Source: Rhynchonema sp. JSB1_4 (taxonomy: Eukaryota > Nematoda > Chromadorea > Monhysterida > Xyalidae). Taken from it: a stretch of DNA of 64,000 bases. Numbering within the stretch: the stretch's first letter is position 1; each line of letters opens with the position of its first letter. The stretch is from the NCBI GenBank assembly GCA_030248065.1, contig JASAMV010000158.1, positions 62,001 to 126,000 of the forward strand. The letters run 5' to 3'. The translations under genes and the position numbers were made by a program. Shown in pieces: positions 47,876 to 59,271 of this stretch. A model generated the notes under the pieces. It searched no databases, had not been told where the DNA came from, and saw nothing but the letters and a program-made list of their open reading frames with translations.

Positions 47876-50800
47876 TCAGGTCTTTGGGCTCGATGTTCTG
47901 AACATCGAAATTGTTGGTGAGGACAACCGCTGAGTGTTTGCTGCAGCACCAACCTGTTCAACGCTTTTGTACTGTACCGCATTATCGTATTTATTTTTTG
48001 CATCCTCCAGCTGCTTCACCACCGTCTCATACGCCATACAAATCATCTCCATTGTACGTGTGCGGACAGATTGCCTGCACAACAGAATGATGAGAACGCA
48101 ACGTCAGGGAAAATCAACGAAAACAGAGAAACTGCAACCTGATTTTCATCGACGACAACAAGGAACATTCATGCATCAGATAGCTGTCTGGTTTGGCCAA
48201 GACCAAGTCGAATTTGTCCTGCAGAATTTGCAAACGTTGGGGGGGTTGATAGTAGGGAGTGGTGGGTTGGTTTTATCAGTTGCCACGGATTCTTCCGTTT
48301 TAGCTGGCTTCGCTGGTCCGAGAACGCACGGGGCCGAATTACGGTGAAGGCTAATTTGTGGTCATATGACAAGAGTTGTAATTATTACGTCAAAAATTAT
48401 CACTCGGTATGGTCATACTGCGCTAGAATTAAAAGATTTTTATAATTTTGAGCGGGAATAAACACTGCTCAATAAATCCAGGTTCCATATTCTTGCCATG
48501 GCCTGTAACTATATTCATACGGCTATTTTTCATACGAATCCAAAACACAAACGTCACAATCAACCAACCATCCATATTTTCATACAAGCCACGTCCATGT
48601 CAGGCAGCGTCGACAATGCACCCTGAAACAGCAAGACTACTCACATGCCCATGTCAGCTAAATGAAACATCACCAATTCTCACCAGCGTGCTGCTATCGT
48701 GATGCGCCGCAGTGTCGTATACATGATGCATGCCTGCACGGTGCAAAATGTAGCCAGCTTGCTCAGACACCAGAACGTCTTGTTGCGCTTCGAGCTGCAA
48801 AAAATGTTAAGTGTGTCAGTGTGATGTTTCAAGTTACCAGGATTTGCCAGCAGAAACGTCTGAAGAAATTTCCGCGCAATACACAAAACGCAACAAGGTG
48901 TTGACAAAAAGCACGCAACAGGTCTATTCCCGTGCCACTGTGCGCTCTGAGACCGTCATAAAGAGGACACGCTTCCACAGCATGCACAATTATTCCAATC
49001 TAACCTGAGCCTGAATCATCTCCAATCTACTATCGGTGTAGGGATACAATGCCAACAGCGCTTGCACGGCAGTCATACAATTGATGCTGTAGACAGCCAC
49101 TTGCACGGCACTGCACTGGGTGGCACTCAACAATATTGACTGTTGTAGGGGATCGATGACGGTCGAGAAAATCTAAATAAATTTTTCAGTTACGAACTTG
49201 TAATTGTTGAATACTTTCATTCAGTCGCAAACGTAAATGTTCTATGATGGCAGAACCGTTCACGTAGTGGCACTTCCAGTGCGGATTCTAGCACTTCTCA
49301 ACAAAAGAAAAATGGAACATCTCATAATCACAATCACACCAACCTTTGCAAAGTTTTCCTTCTTGTCAGCCACATTAGCCATGGTGGCATCATGCGATTG
49401 CAGTACGTCTCTGAGCAACAACAACACTTGATGTACGGTGGGGGACACCTGCAGGTTATCGTCGGGTGGTTGGATCTGCAATCATGTCATGTCGGGTTTG
49501 TTATTCAATTTCGTGCCAGTTTTTATCGTCGGGGGCGTGTACTTTTCACAGCATTCCACCAAAACACGCTTATCAGCAAATGTTGATCAATTACACTCGT
49601 TATCATATCAGCTTTACAAACCGTTCACGTCGCCGTACTGCTTTTCAAATGAACGACAGCCTCATAAAAACTAAGAAAAATCTTAATCTTACCCTGGCAA
49701 TCAGACGTTGCACGTTGTTGTTCAAACTGCTCGTGAATAGATTCGCCGTTAATTCCTGTAATTCTTCAATTGAGCGCATTAACGTCGATTCTTCGGACAA
49801 ACTGGGTCTGCAATACATTTCTCCTTCTTTCTCACAGAATTTCATTTTCCAAATCTTAGCAATATATAGATCACTCACTGCATGGTTGTGGCATAGAACG
49901 CGCACAGATTACACAGACGGTACAAAACCACAGGCCCATTCTCAGCTGACAAACATTGCTCCACGCGGGTCTGAAAACGATAACAGCTACAAGTATATTA
50001 AAAAATAATAACGTAAATAAAAATAACGTAAATAATCTCGGCCAAAAATGTTGCAAACCTTGAAAGGCCGACACAGCCCGTCCGTAGCTTGCGTCAGCAC
50101 ACGCGTGGTGTTGTCTTTGATTACTGAAATTTAAAGAGAAACAATTGAAATCGAGAGACCCTATATTGGAATGCCAAATATGAAAAACGCCACAGCCAAC
50201 CGTCGGCTTTGCAATGTTTCAATAACGCATGCAGTATATCCTTCTCATTGGCAATGGCCTGATGCAACCAAGCCAGCATGTCAGACACGTAACGTTGCGG
50301 GTCATGCGATAGCAATTCGATTGGTTTACTCGAACCGGCTGCAACAGTTTTCTCTTTTCGCTTGGTTGTCCACTTGAAAATAAGAGAAAACCAACATCCT
50401 CGCGTCAGCGCATCGATAAAGCCGCGAATCAGATTGTTACGGCGCGCTGTTGCATATTCGTCCAGGGCATAGCTGATCAAAAAATCAATCTTAGCACAAA
50501 TGTCGTTTTTTAAATTGGTGAACGTCGCCAAGATAAAAAAACAGTCACTAACTTAAACAGAACGGGTCGATCTTGCATCGCCTCGAAGGCCAGACACAAA
50601 AGCGGGTTCACTTCGAAAACGTCGACATTCAGCAAACGGCATTCATCTGAAAACTGATTTCACATGGAATTACTTTCATTTTTTATGGGAAAAAACTAAT
50701 TCAAATTAACGCTGAATCCATCGGTACAATCGTTCATACGACCTTTCCAGCTGCGCTGCCATGCGCTCAACAATTTCGAGTCTGAATTTGAGCAGAATTG

Positions 50801-53800
50801 GGACTGTGAACTGGTATTGCTCATCTTTTTTCTTTTAGAGTGTGCCCTGTCAACGATCGGATGGAACCCGGCATTTTCGGGCACTAAACGAGTTAAAGAA
50901 TATTAGCCAGAAACTGGTGCATAATTGGGAACCAAGGTGTCGGTCACTAACATACGACAACAACTAACGCGGCAGCATTCTGTTGATGCATCAACAACTG
51001 TTTGCAGTCCGAATGTATAGCCCTGACGCGTTGCAACGCCGGGAAGAACGCCGTTGTTATAGTTTGCCTCTCAGCTGGATCCACCACATTCAGCGCTTTC
51101 TGCTCATTCTCGGTCAGGGTGAATGTTTGCAGGAATGCATCGACGCAACGCGCACGTTTTTCCAATCGACCACTGCAAAGTCGCAAACTAAAAATTTACG
51201 AATTGAAATAAACAAGACTTTTGAAAGAACATCAGCTCATTCTCATGCTCAGGAATCAAGCTGATGATCGGATCTGCAAGGCGAGGCAGCTGGTTTCAAA
51301 ATAGGATATCAGAAATTAGCAACTGCAAGTGGTGTGGTACTGAATTCGACCTGCGTGAACGTTGTTTTTTGGGTCTTCCTCGGGCACAAATTTCATGTCA
51401 GACGAAATCAGTCAGCGGCGTGGGTAACTAAAGCCATAAAACAGACAATCATCTGACCAAGCCGTAATAGATGACGACCAAGTTTAACAATGGCTCAAAA
51501 GAGCAAAGCCACGCCAAAGTGCCACCGACCTGTCAGACTGCAGGCGTGTTGTCTGATTGATCAGATCGCGTGTCTGTTCCTTGGTTGTTTGCAATCGTTC
51601 ACTCATCGCCGTGCAACAATCGTGCATCGCTGACACTTCGTTGGCGACATTGTCGAGACTCTGTCAACAATACAACGCTCGATGGATCGACTGCCACATG
51701 CAAACACCTGACCCTGCGCCTTCGTCAATGTGGGCACTTCAGGACGGGGCTCTATTTACACTCTGTCTATCTCTCAACTGCGGCCGTTCAGCGGGGCTGT
51801 ATCCTGATGGGCCCCTTGGGAAAAGGACAGTCAGATTGGGTTCCGTCCGACTTCACTTCCGGGCGCATCAGTATCTATTGTTAAATACATTTCGACCCCA
51901 AAATGGGTATTTTTGCCTCAAAATGGCTCAAAATCGGTATTTTTGTCCCAAATAGGCAAAAAATCGCGCGCTAGGCGCGGATTTAGTACATCTTAGTACA
52001 TTTTTATTAATATTTACACATTATTACCTACTTAGTACACTATACTAATAAAAGCCGTCGCACGGCAATCAGGATATGGTTTTTTGCACCATGCTGGTCG
52101 CATAAAACACCTATACAAATATCGTCAATTTTGGCAAAAGTAAAAAGACATCAGCGGTTACGTATAGCAAAAGGCGACTAAAAAACATCACCGAAACAAA
52201 ATGTTTTGCCAAAAATGAGCAGGATTTAGAAAAGAGGCGTTGCATTCTTTTCGAAAAGTGGATTAAAAAGCGATACGCCACAAGGAACCATATTGCGGCC
52301 AATAGCGCAATGAGGCGACGACGGCAAAGCTGTCACAGGTTCCAATTTAACTAGTAACGGCATAAAGAGTGGGTAAAACGATTATGCGTTGGCCGCAATA
52401 TGGTTCCTTGATGGCGTATCGCTTTTTAATTCACTTTTCGAAAAGAATGCAACGCCTCTTTCTAAATCCTGCTCATTTTTTGGCAAATAAGCTTTTCTTC
52501 TGTTTCGGTGATGTTTTTAGTCGCCTTTTGCTCCTGTGCGTAACCACTGATGTCTTTTTACTTTGGGGAGTAAACAATCTGAGATAGGTGTTTCATATGT
52601 GACCAGCATGATACTGAGAACCATATCCTTATTCTTGCCGTGCGACAGCAGGCACTTTCTCGTATTTTTGTTTTATATCGAGTAAGCGCATCTTCTTGAC
52701 GGTGGACGGAAATACATATGATCACACTGATAAATCGTCCACTATACAAAGGAATTCACTATGTAGAGGTTCACCTGTGGTGGTTTTACTGTATTCATGT
52801 TACTGTTTCACACCTCAATCAAGTCAGAGCTAAAAAAAGCGAGTCACCATCGGGTCCCCGACCCCGAGAAACATAAACAGCTGACACATTACGCAGATCA
52901 GATCACTATTACACTATTTATTCGCAGATCAATACAGTTCCGTCTAGTCCTCTGGCTTCAAAAGTCCACCCAAAACCAAGCCACCGCCCATCTCAAACCA
53001 TACACGCACGTCTAACAGCCAAACAGCGACACAGATAAATACGATCAGTTTCTGGTCCGGCGAGGCGGTTCTTGGACCCCAAATTAAAAAGGTCAAATTT
53101 TTTCGACGTAAAAACAGAAATTTTGACCTGTCTTTGCCCCTTTTTGTTCAGACCCGATTGTGCGGCTTACTTGCATGGCTAAATACGAGTTCCGGTTCCA
53201 GTTCCGGTTCTGGCTCCCGAATAAGTTCTTATTCAAAAGCCAATGTCACCATTAGATTTCTCGACCCCGAAAACCTATATACAGCACCCGCTGCCTTTAT
53301 GATCAGACCATTATTGTGCGACTTATTTGTATGGATAAGTGCTGAGTTCCGGTTCCAGTTCCGGTTCTGGCTCCGAAGAGCTCCGGATTCAAAAACCAAT
53401 GTCACCATTAGATTTCTCGACCCCGAAAACCTATATACCGCACGCACTGTCTTTATGATCAGACCAGTATTGTGCGACTTATTTGCTTGATAAATACTGA
53501 GTTCCGGTTCCAGTTCCGGTTCTGGCTCCGAAGAGCTCCGGATTCAAAAACCAATGTCGCCATTAGATTTCTCGTCCCGGAAAACCTATGTTCGTACCTA
53601 CTTGTCTCTACGATCAGTCCATGATGGTGTGACTTATTTGCATGGAAAAGTACTCAGTTCCGGTTCCGGTTCATGTTCTGGCTCCGGAGAGCACCGGATT
53701 CAAAACCCAATGCCACCATCAGATTTCTCGTCCCCGAAAAACTGACGTCCCGCACCCACTGTCTTTACGATCAGACCATTATTGTGTGACTTATTAGCAT

Positions 53801-56800
53801 GGATAAGTACTGAGTTCCGGTTCCGGTTCAGGTTCTGGCTCCGGAGAGCACCGGATTCAAAAACCAATGCCACCATCAGATTTCTCGTCTGGAAAAAATT
53901 ATGTTCCGCAACCCACCGCGTTTACGATCAGACCATTATTGTGTGAACTATCTGCATGGATAAGCAACGAGTTCCGGTTCCAGTTCCGGTTTCTCAGCTC
54001 CGAAAAGCACTGGATCAAACGACGTCACCACCGAGTTCTCGACCTTCAAAACCGGTACTGCGGCAGATCTCTCGTCCGATGTATCCCTGAGTTTTGAACG
54101 AACTTTTTGCGGAAAAAAAAAAGAAAGAAAGAAAGAAAGAAGAAGAAGAACGTTTTTACACTTTTTAGGCGTTGGGTACCGTACCACGACGCCGGTACCG
54201 ATCAACGCTGGAATTTCACAACCGCAGATGTAGGGTGGCCCAAGGCACCTGTGCTTAAATATTGAAACCATTGGTGCTTTGTTGTGGAAATTACTGGCCA
54301 GTGAAATTTTCTTCTTTGCCGCACTAACTCCGGACAACCATATGGGACATGCGCTACCGCGCATGCCCCCGCACCTCCACTCTTTTGGCGACCCCCCCCC
54401 CACCATCTATCTATCGTCAACAAGGGTCGACCCCCACTTTGACTCTGGTCATTCATCGGTCCCAACACATTTCGGGTCTCCATCATATTTATCGTCAACA
54501 CCCGACCAATACTACACGGCTCTATTACACTCTGTCTATCTTCTCAACTGCGGCCGTTCAGGCGGGCATCCAGGGCCCCTGAAAGGACACTCAATTGGTT
54601 CCGTCCGACTTCACTTCATGGCACTCGTATGTTTTGGTCCCGAGCGGTTAGTGTACCCCAAATTAAAAAGGTCAAATTTTTTGAAGTAGAAATTTTGACC
54701 TGTCTTTACCCCTTTTTGGAAAAAAATCCATAAAAAGGGTATTTTTGCAACTTTTGACAACCATGACGTAAAAAATGATCCATTTTAGGCCTAAAAATGC
54801 CTACTTTAGGCAAAATTTGGCAAAATTAGTGTACCTGTGGAGAGACGGCTAGTGTACCTTAAAGGGGGCCACCCCCCAGCCCCCAGGAGCAACACTTGGC
54901 GCATGACACGGCATCCCGGACACGGAACGAAAGGTCCAGCCGCAACTGTCAGGGAGTGCTCTCAGTTGGCAAATTTAATGTGTGCTGTCTTACAGAATAT
55001 CTCTGCGACCGACCGCGAACGCCAAACCGTGGCTCACAAGCATGCTATGACGCGTCGTAAATCTGGTTAGACCGCTTCGCTTCTTCCACTAACATGGCAA
55101 CCTCAATCTCAATTTCCAGCTCATTTAGGGAATACATACCGCACTGGCGGCCATAGAATATGGGGGTACGGGTACCCAAAATCGATAATTTTCGGATCTC
55201 GGATACATACCCACGGGGGAGTTTTTCAAAAGTAATTTTTGGAGGAAAATTGAGCTGAATCGGTGTTGGACAGTAAAAATGGCTATTTTTGCGGGTTGTG
55301 CTTGTGTCAGTAAGGGCTTTTGAGTATTCAGGAAGTCACAGTGGTCGATTTTTACGGTTTTCGGAAAAGTTTTATCTATGGCATGGCAGGACACCCCCGG
55401 ACACAGTCAGCAGGATACCTGATACCCCTGGTGAAAAAATCATGATACGGCGTACCCGTACGGTGTCGTTTGTCGGAAATAGAACGCCACTCCCACAGTA
55501 CCCAGAATCGTAAACTTGAACATACCTGTTTGACAGATCGTAATTTTTCCAAAAACATCAAACTTGCATCGATTGTGCGACTTTCAATATGCCGACGAAG
55601 GTTGCGACGATTCTGCATCGAATTCTCAGCGATCACTGCTGACACAGACTCAAGCGCTGCGATCATTTCCTGCGAAATAATTGTTGCAATTGCATGAATC
55701 GGGTCCTGTCCGGCCAGCAGTGTAGTCCTTGGGCTGGGGGAGGGGATCCTCCTCGGACTCGCGTACCGTAAAAACCTAAATACAGTCCCCCCCCCCCCCC
55801 GAATTAAGGGCCCCCGTAATACAGCCCCACAAAAAGGGGTCAGTGAATTAATAGAGCCCCCGGAATAGAGCCCCCTAAATGAAATCCCCTTTTCAGTAGC
55901 GTACTAAGGCTTGATAGTTGTGCACATGTACATTTATGCACATTTGTTGTTCGTTTGGAGCATACAATATGCCTCTTATTGATGAATAGACACGAATAAA
56001 TGCAATTCTTCAAACCAAACATCTTTTCAAACCCCTTTTTAGGGGTTTTTGGGGGTATTTCTGGGAACAATTTTTCAGATTCGGGTCAGTGAATTAATAG
56101 AGCCCCCTGGTATTTAGGTTTTTACGGTACGCCTGTTCCCCTTCCATGGTACGCCCGCCTGCCCCCTGTTTTCCCTCCGACTTCGGGTACGTCTGTTCCT
56201 GTTCCCTCAATTTTTGCCAAAGATAGGCAAATTTAAAATGAGTGATTTTTCGGTTAATGTTGTCACAAATCGCCAAAATACCCTTTTTACTGGGATTTTT
56301 TCCGAAAAGGAGCAAAAATGGGTCAAACTTTCCACCTCAAAAAATGACTTTTCTCCAAATTTGGGTCTTCCCCGTCCCCCAGGTGGGTACGTCTGTTCCC
56401 CCTCCGAAAAAATGGGGGCACCGCCTGTTTCCCTTCGGTCACTGCCAGTGTAGTTCTGGTCCGGCGGGGAAATTAGTGTACCTCCCTACTTTTTCGGAGG
56501 AGAAATTCGTGCGCCTCCGTGGGGGCGTGGGGGGAAGGGGGAAGACCCAAAATCAGGGAAAAGTCATTTTTTGAGGTGGAAAATTTTACCTATTTTTGCC
56601 TCTTTTCGCGCGCAGCGCGAAATTTTTTGCACTTTTTAGGGTTTTCGGTCGAAATTTGGGCATTTTTGACCGAAAAATAGGCATTTTGTTGGTAAAAATC
56701 GGGGCGGGTAGGGTACCAGGGCGGGGCGGGTAGGGTACCAGAGCGGGGCGGGTAGTGGGGTAGCGAGCGTACCAGGCCGGGGCGGGTAGGGTACCATTGG

Positions 56801-57558
56801 GGGGGACCAGTGTAGTGGCAGGCAGATGGTTGCAAGGTACCCTTGGGGGGGATGGATCCAGATGGTTGCAAGGTACCCCCCTACCCAGCCTCCAGAAGGT
56901 TGCAAGGTACCCCTGGGGTCCGAAAAAAGGGTGTTTTTTGCATGCTTTTTTCTGCAAAATTGGCCGAAAAAATGGTACTTTTTTGCATTTTGGCCGAAAA
57001 TTTGCCCAAAATAGCTATTATATGGAGGTTTGCGCGCGGAGCGCGCGATTTTTGGGGTTTTGAGGTCGAAAAACACCCATTTTTGCCTACAAAAACCACA
57101 AATTGATGGTTGCAAGGTACCCTCCGGGGTGGTTGCAAGGTACCTACCCTTCCCCCCCCATCCCCCCAAGGGGTGGTTGCAAGGTACCTACTCCTTAGGG
57201 GGGGAATCCCCCCCCCATCCCCCCCCAGCCACTACACTGGGGGGGACCCCCACCGCCCCCCCCAGCCACAGCACTGGTCACTGCCTACCAGTGACACACA
57301 GCGAGCAGATGCAGGGCGAAGCTAGGCTCAATTTTACAAAAGCGGGAGAATAAGCAAGGCCTGACCAACCACATCTGTCTCCACTTTGCTGTTCAAAATT
57401 CTGTCCAATTTTCGCGCAATCGGGTTTGTCGACACCGCCGCTGTTGTTGTTGACGGAGGGTCGGGCGTTGTCGAATCGCGATTTTTGCCATCATCCTGTT
57501 GTTCGGCGACTTCGTTCGTGCCAAGTTGCAACTGCACACGCTCGCCGGTTGCCGTCAT
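47876..57558 (-). CDS. COG6: Conserved oligomeric Golgi complex subunit 6
   Basis: COG6 is a lobe-B subunit of the COG tether, which captures retrograde vesicles at Golgi cisternae. Seventeen coding exons, 5' to 3' on the minus strand: 57558-57370, 55669-55526, 51660-51530, 51172-50969, 50781-50711, 50646-50553, 50472-50396, 50338-50201, 50123-50059, 49970-49879, 49807-49693, 49475-49344, 49172-49005, 48794-48684, 48622-48569, 48218-48139 and 48074-47876. They sum to 2064 nt, 687 residues plus stop, against 657 in human. Exon junctions give ungapped matches to the human protein as I remember it: RRNLRRHIE, the coiled segment [77 protein letters not shown] and [11 protein letters not shown]. 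The extra length is mostly a polar N-terminus and C-terminus. Introns 1 and 2 are swollen by transposons; the others are 57-357 nt. Eleven of sixteen donors begin GTT. Confidence 0.97.
51745..52050. mobile_element. A-repeat fragment in COG6 intron 2
   Basis: Shares TCTATCTCTCAACTGCGGCC and CCGTCCGACTTCACTTC with a second fragment at about 54520-54620. It ends in the TTAGTACATCTTAGTACA and CATTATTACC phrases found at A-repeat margins elsewhere in the window. Confidence 0.6.
52057..52650. mobile_element. Foldback element in COG6 intron 2
   Basis: Arms of about 250 bp: the left starts GTCGCACGGCAATCAGGATA and the right ends with the complement near 52646. The shared interior encodes the same short frame on opposite strands ([14 protein letters not shown]), which follows from the inverted repeat and is not evidence of a gene. 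Confidence 0.85.
53145..54055. repeat. Satellite-like tandem repeat, about 158 bp
   Basis: Five to six units, marked by TTTATGATCAGACCATTATT-like phrases near 53296, 53454, 53608, 53766 and 53924. Each carries GTTCCGGTTCCAGTTCCGGT and GATTTCTCGACCCCGAAAA. Units diverge by about 10-20% by eye. It lies in COG6 intron 2. Confidence 0.85.
54370..54900. mobile_element. A-type and C-type fragments in COG6 intron 2
   Basis: 54395-54515 has CATCTATCTATCGTCAACA motifs of the A family. 54640-54895 has GGTTAGTGTACC, AAGGTCAAATTTTTTGA and a terminal CCAGGAGCAACACT like the C family. Both are incomplete. Confidence 0.65.
55766..56127. mobile_element. MITE B copy 3 in COG6 intron 1
   Basis: Ends CCGTAAAAACCTAAATA and its exact inverse, with TA at 55764-55765 and 56128-56129. 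Same interior as the other B copies. Confidence 0.88.
56446..57276. mobile_element. Composite hAT-like element with mismatched ends
   Basis: Exact TSDs GTCACTGC lie at 56438-56445 and 57277-57284. The left end is C-type (CAGTGTAGTTCTGG), but the right end, read inwards, is J-type (CAGTGCTGTGGCTGG). Inside is a further element at 56808-57239. It lies in COG6 intron 1. Confidence 0.82.
56808..57239. mobile_element. P-like hAT MITE, TSD GGGGGGAC
   Basis: Ends CAGTGTAGTGGCAGG and inverted CAGTGTAGTGGCTGG, with exact TSDs GGGGGGAC at 56800-56807 and 57240-57247. It carries repeated GGTTGCAAGGTACCC phrases near both ends. Confidence 0.88.
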
Positions 57559-58117
57559 TTTTTCGGTAATAAAAATTGCGACTGGAAAAGCAACCAAAAT
57601 TTCATTTGAGCACAAGCACTTGAACTTGACCAATTACTCATTTCATTTTCTTTTTTTGCGAAAAATTTGTTGTGGTCTTATTGCCAGCCACTCTGGGTAG
57701 CCCTGACGATGGCTGTTGGGTTAGGGAAACTCGCCAGGTGAGGCGCGATTTTTTTTCATTTCATTTTCATTCACTTCCGCATTTCGCATGCGTATCGCAC
57801 TCAAAGTAATCATCGCACTCGCACGCATCCCATGCATGCATACCGTAAAAACCTAAATAGAAGGGGGCTCTATTAATTCACTGACCCCATTTTGGGGGCT
57901 CTATTACGGGGGGCTCTATTCCGGGGGGGCCTCTATTAATTCACTGACCCGACCCGAACCTCAAAAATTGTTCCCAGAAATACCCCCAAAACCCCTAAAA
58001 ATGGGTTTGAAAGGATGTTTTTTCGCTTGTAATCGCATTTGTTCGTGTCTGTTCGTCAATTAGAGGCGTATTATGTGCTCTGAACGAACAACAAACGTGC
58101 ATAAATGTACCTGTGCA

Positions 58118-59113
58118 TAGGCCTGGGCACAATACCACTTTTGACACCCAATACCAATACCCAATACCAATACCGGCCCTGTACCAATACCCAATACCAA
58201 TACCAAATTGGTGACCCAATACCAATACCCAATACCAATACCGGGCGAGACCCAATACCAATACCAATACCCAATACCAGATCAATACTACTGAAGTGCC
58301 TGGTATTGGGTTTGGTATTGGGCAGTGTAGTTCCTGGTCCGGCGCGGCGGTTAGTGTACCTACCCCTTTTTTCCGTGCGGCGGTTAGTGTACCTCCCTGG
58401 GGGGGGAAGGGGGGGGGGGGAAGACCCAAATCCAGGAAAAAGTCACTTTTTGGGGTAGAAAATTTGACCGATTTTTGGCCCTTTTTGGAAAAAATTTTTC
58501 ATAAAAAGGGTATTTTGGCGACTTTTGACATCATTGACCTAAAAATCACTCATTTTAGGCCTAAAAATGCCCATTTTAGGCCTAAAAATGCCAATTTTAG
58601 GCAAAAATTGAGGCGGTTAGTGTACCTGGCGCGGCGGTTAGTGTACTAGTGTACCTTGGTCGCGGCGGTTAGTGTACCTTAGGGGGGGGGACCCCCCACC
58701 CCCCCCGGAACTACACTGGTATTGGGTTGGTATTGGTATTGAGTATTGGGTATTGGGTTGGTATTGGTATTGGGTATTGGGTATTGGTCATAGTATTGGT
58801 TTGGTATTGGGATTTTGGTCTGGTATTGGGTTGGTATTGGGTTTGGTATTGGTTTGGTATTGGGTTTTGAGTCAGGTATTGGGTTTGGTATTGGTTTGGT
58901 ATTGGGTTTTTCTGGATCAGTATTGGGTATTGGTTTTGACCCAATACCTGGTCAAACCCAATACCAATACCCAATACCAATACCAGGCCAGCTTCAATAC
59001 CAATACCCAATACCCAATACCAGAATTAGACCCAATACCAATACCAACCACTGGTATTGGTATTGGTATTGGGTGGTATTGGTATTGGGTATTGGGTATT
59101 GTGCCCACCCATA
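58118..59113. mobile_element. Element N with GTATTGG repeats, TSD CCTGTGCA
   Basis: Exact TSDs CCTGTGCA lie at 58110-58117 and 59114-59121. The ends are TAGGCCTGGGCACAATAC and, inverted, TATGGGTGGGCACAATAC. Dense ATACCAATACC / GGTATTGGTATT repeats fill both flanks in opposite orientation, as if multiplied subterminal motifs. Length and TSD fit a hAT-type MITE. Confidence 0.9.
58323..58718. mobile_element. C-type hAT MITE inside N, TSD GTATTGGG
   Basis: Ends CAGTGTAGTTCCTGG and inverted CAGTGTAGTTCCGGG, with exact TSDs GTATTGGG at 58315-58322 and 58719-58726. The youngest layer of a three-level nest. Confidence 0.94.
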
Positions 59114-59271
59114 CCTGTGCACCATTATCAAGCCTTAATACACTACTGTATAGGGGATGTTACTTTGGGGGGCTCTATTCCGGGGGGGCTCTATTAATTC
59201 ACTGACCCCTTTTTGGGGGGCTGTATTACGGGGGGCTCTATTCCGGGGGGGCTGTATTTAGGTTTTTACGG

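Larger units (their letters stand above)
57843..59271. mobile_element. MITE B copy 4, carrying elements N and C
   Basis: Ends CCGTAAAAACCTAAATA and its exact inverse, with TA at 57841-57842 and 59272-59273. The B sequence is interrupted at 58118 by element N. It lies about 280 bp upstream of the COG6 ATG. Confidence 0.92.

Noticed and set aside
52111..52587. Paired open frames sharing [14 protein letters not shown] on both strands
   Set aside because: The two frames are the arms of one inverted repeat; no start context or homologue.
54958..55071. Exon-like + strand segment ending AMTRRKSG before a stop, with a TCTTACAG acceptor
   Set aside because: It lies alone within COG6 intron 2, with no partner exon or recognised family; probably chance.
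58105..59138. Open frames of tyrosine/tryptophan/glycine or asparagine/threonine/glutamine repeats
   Set aside because: They are translations of GTATTGG repeats in element N.
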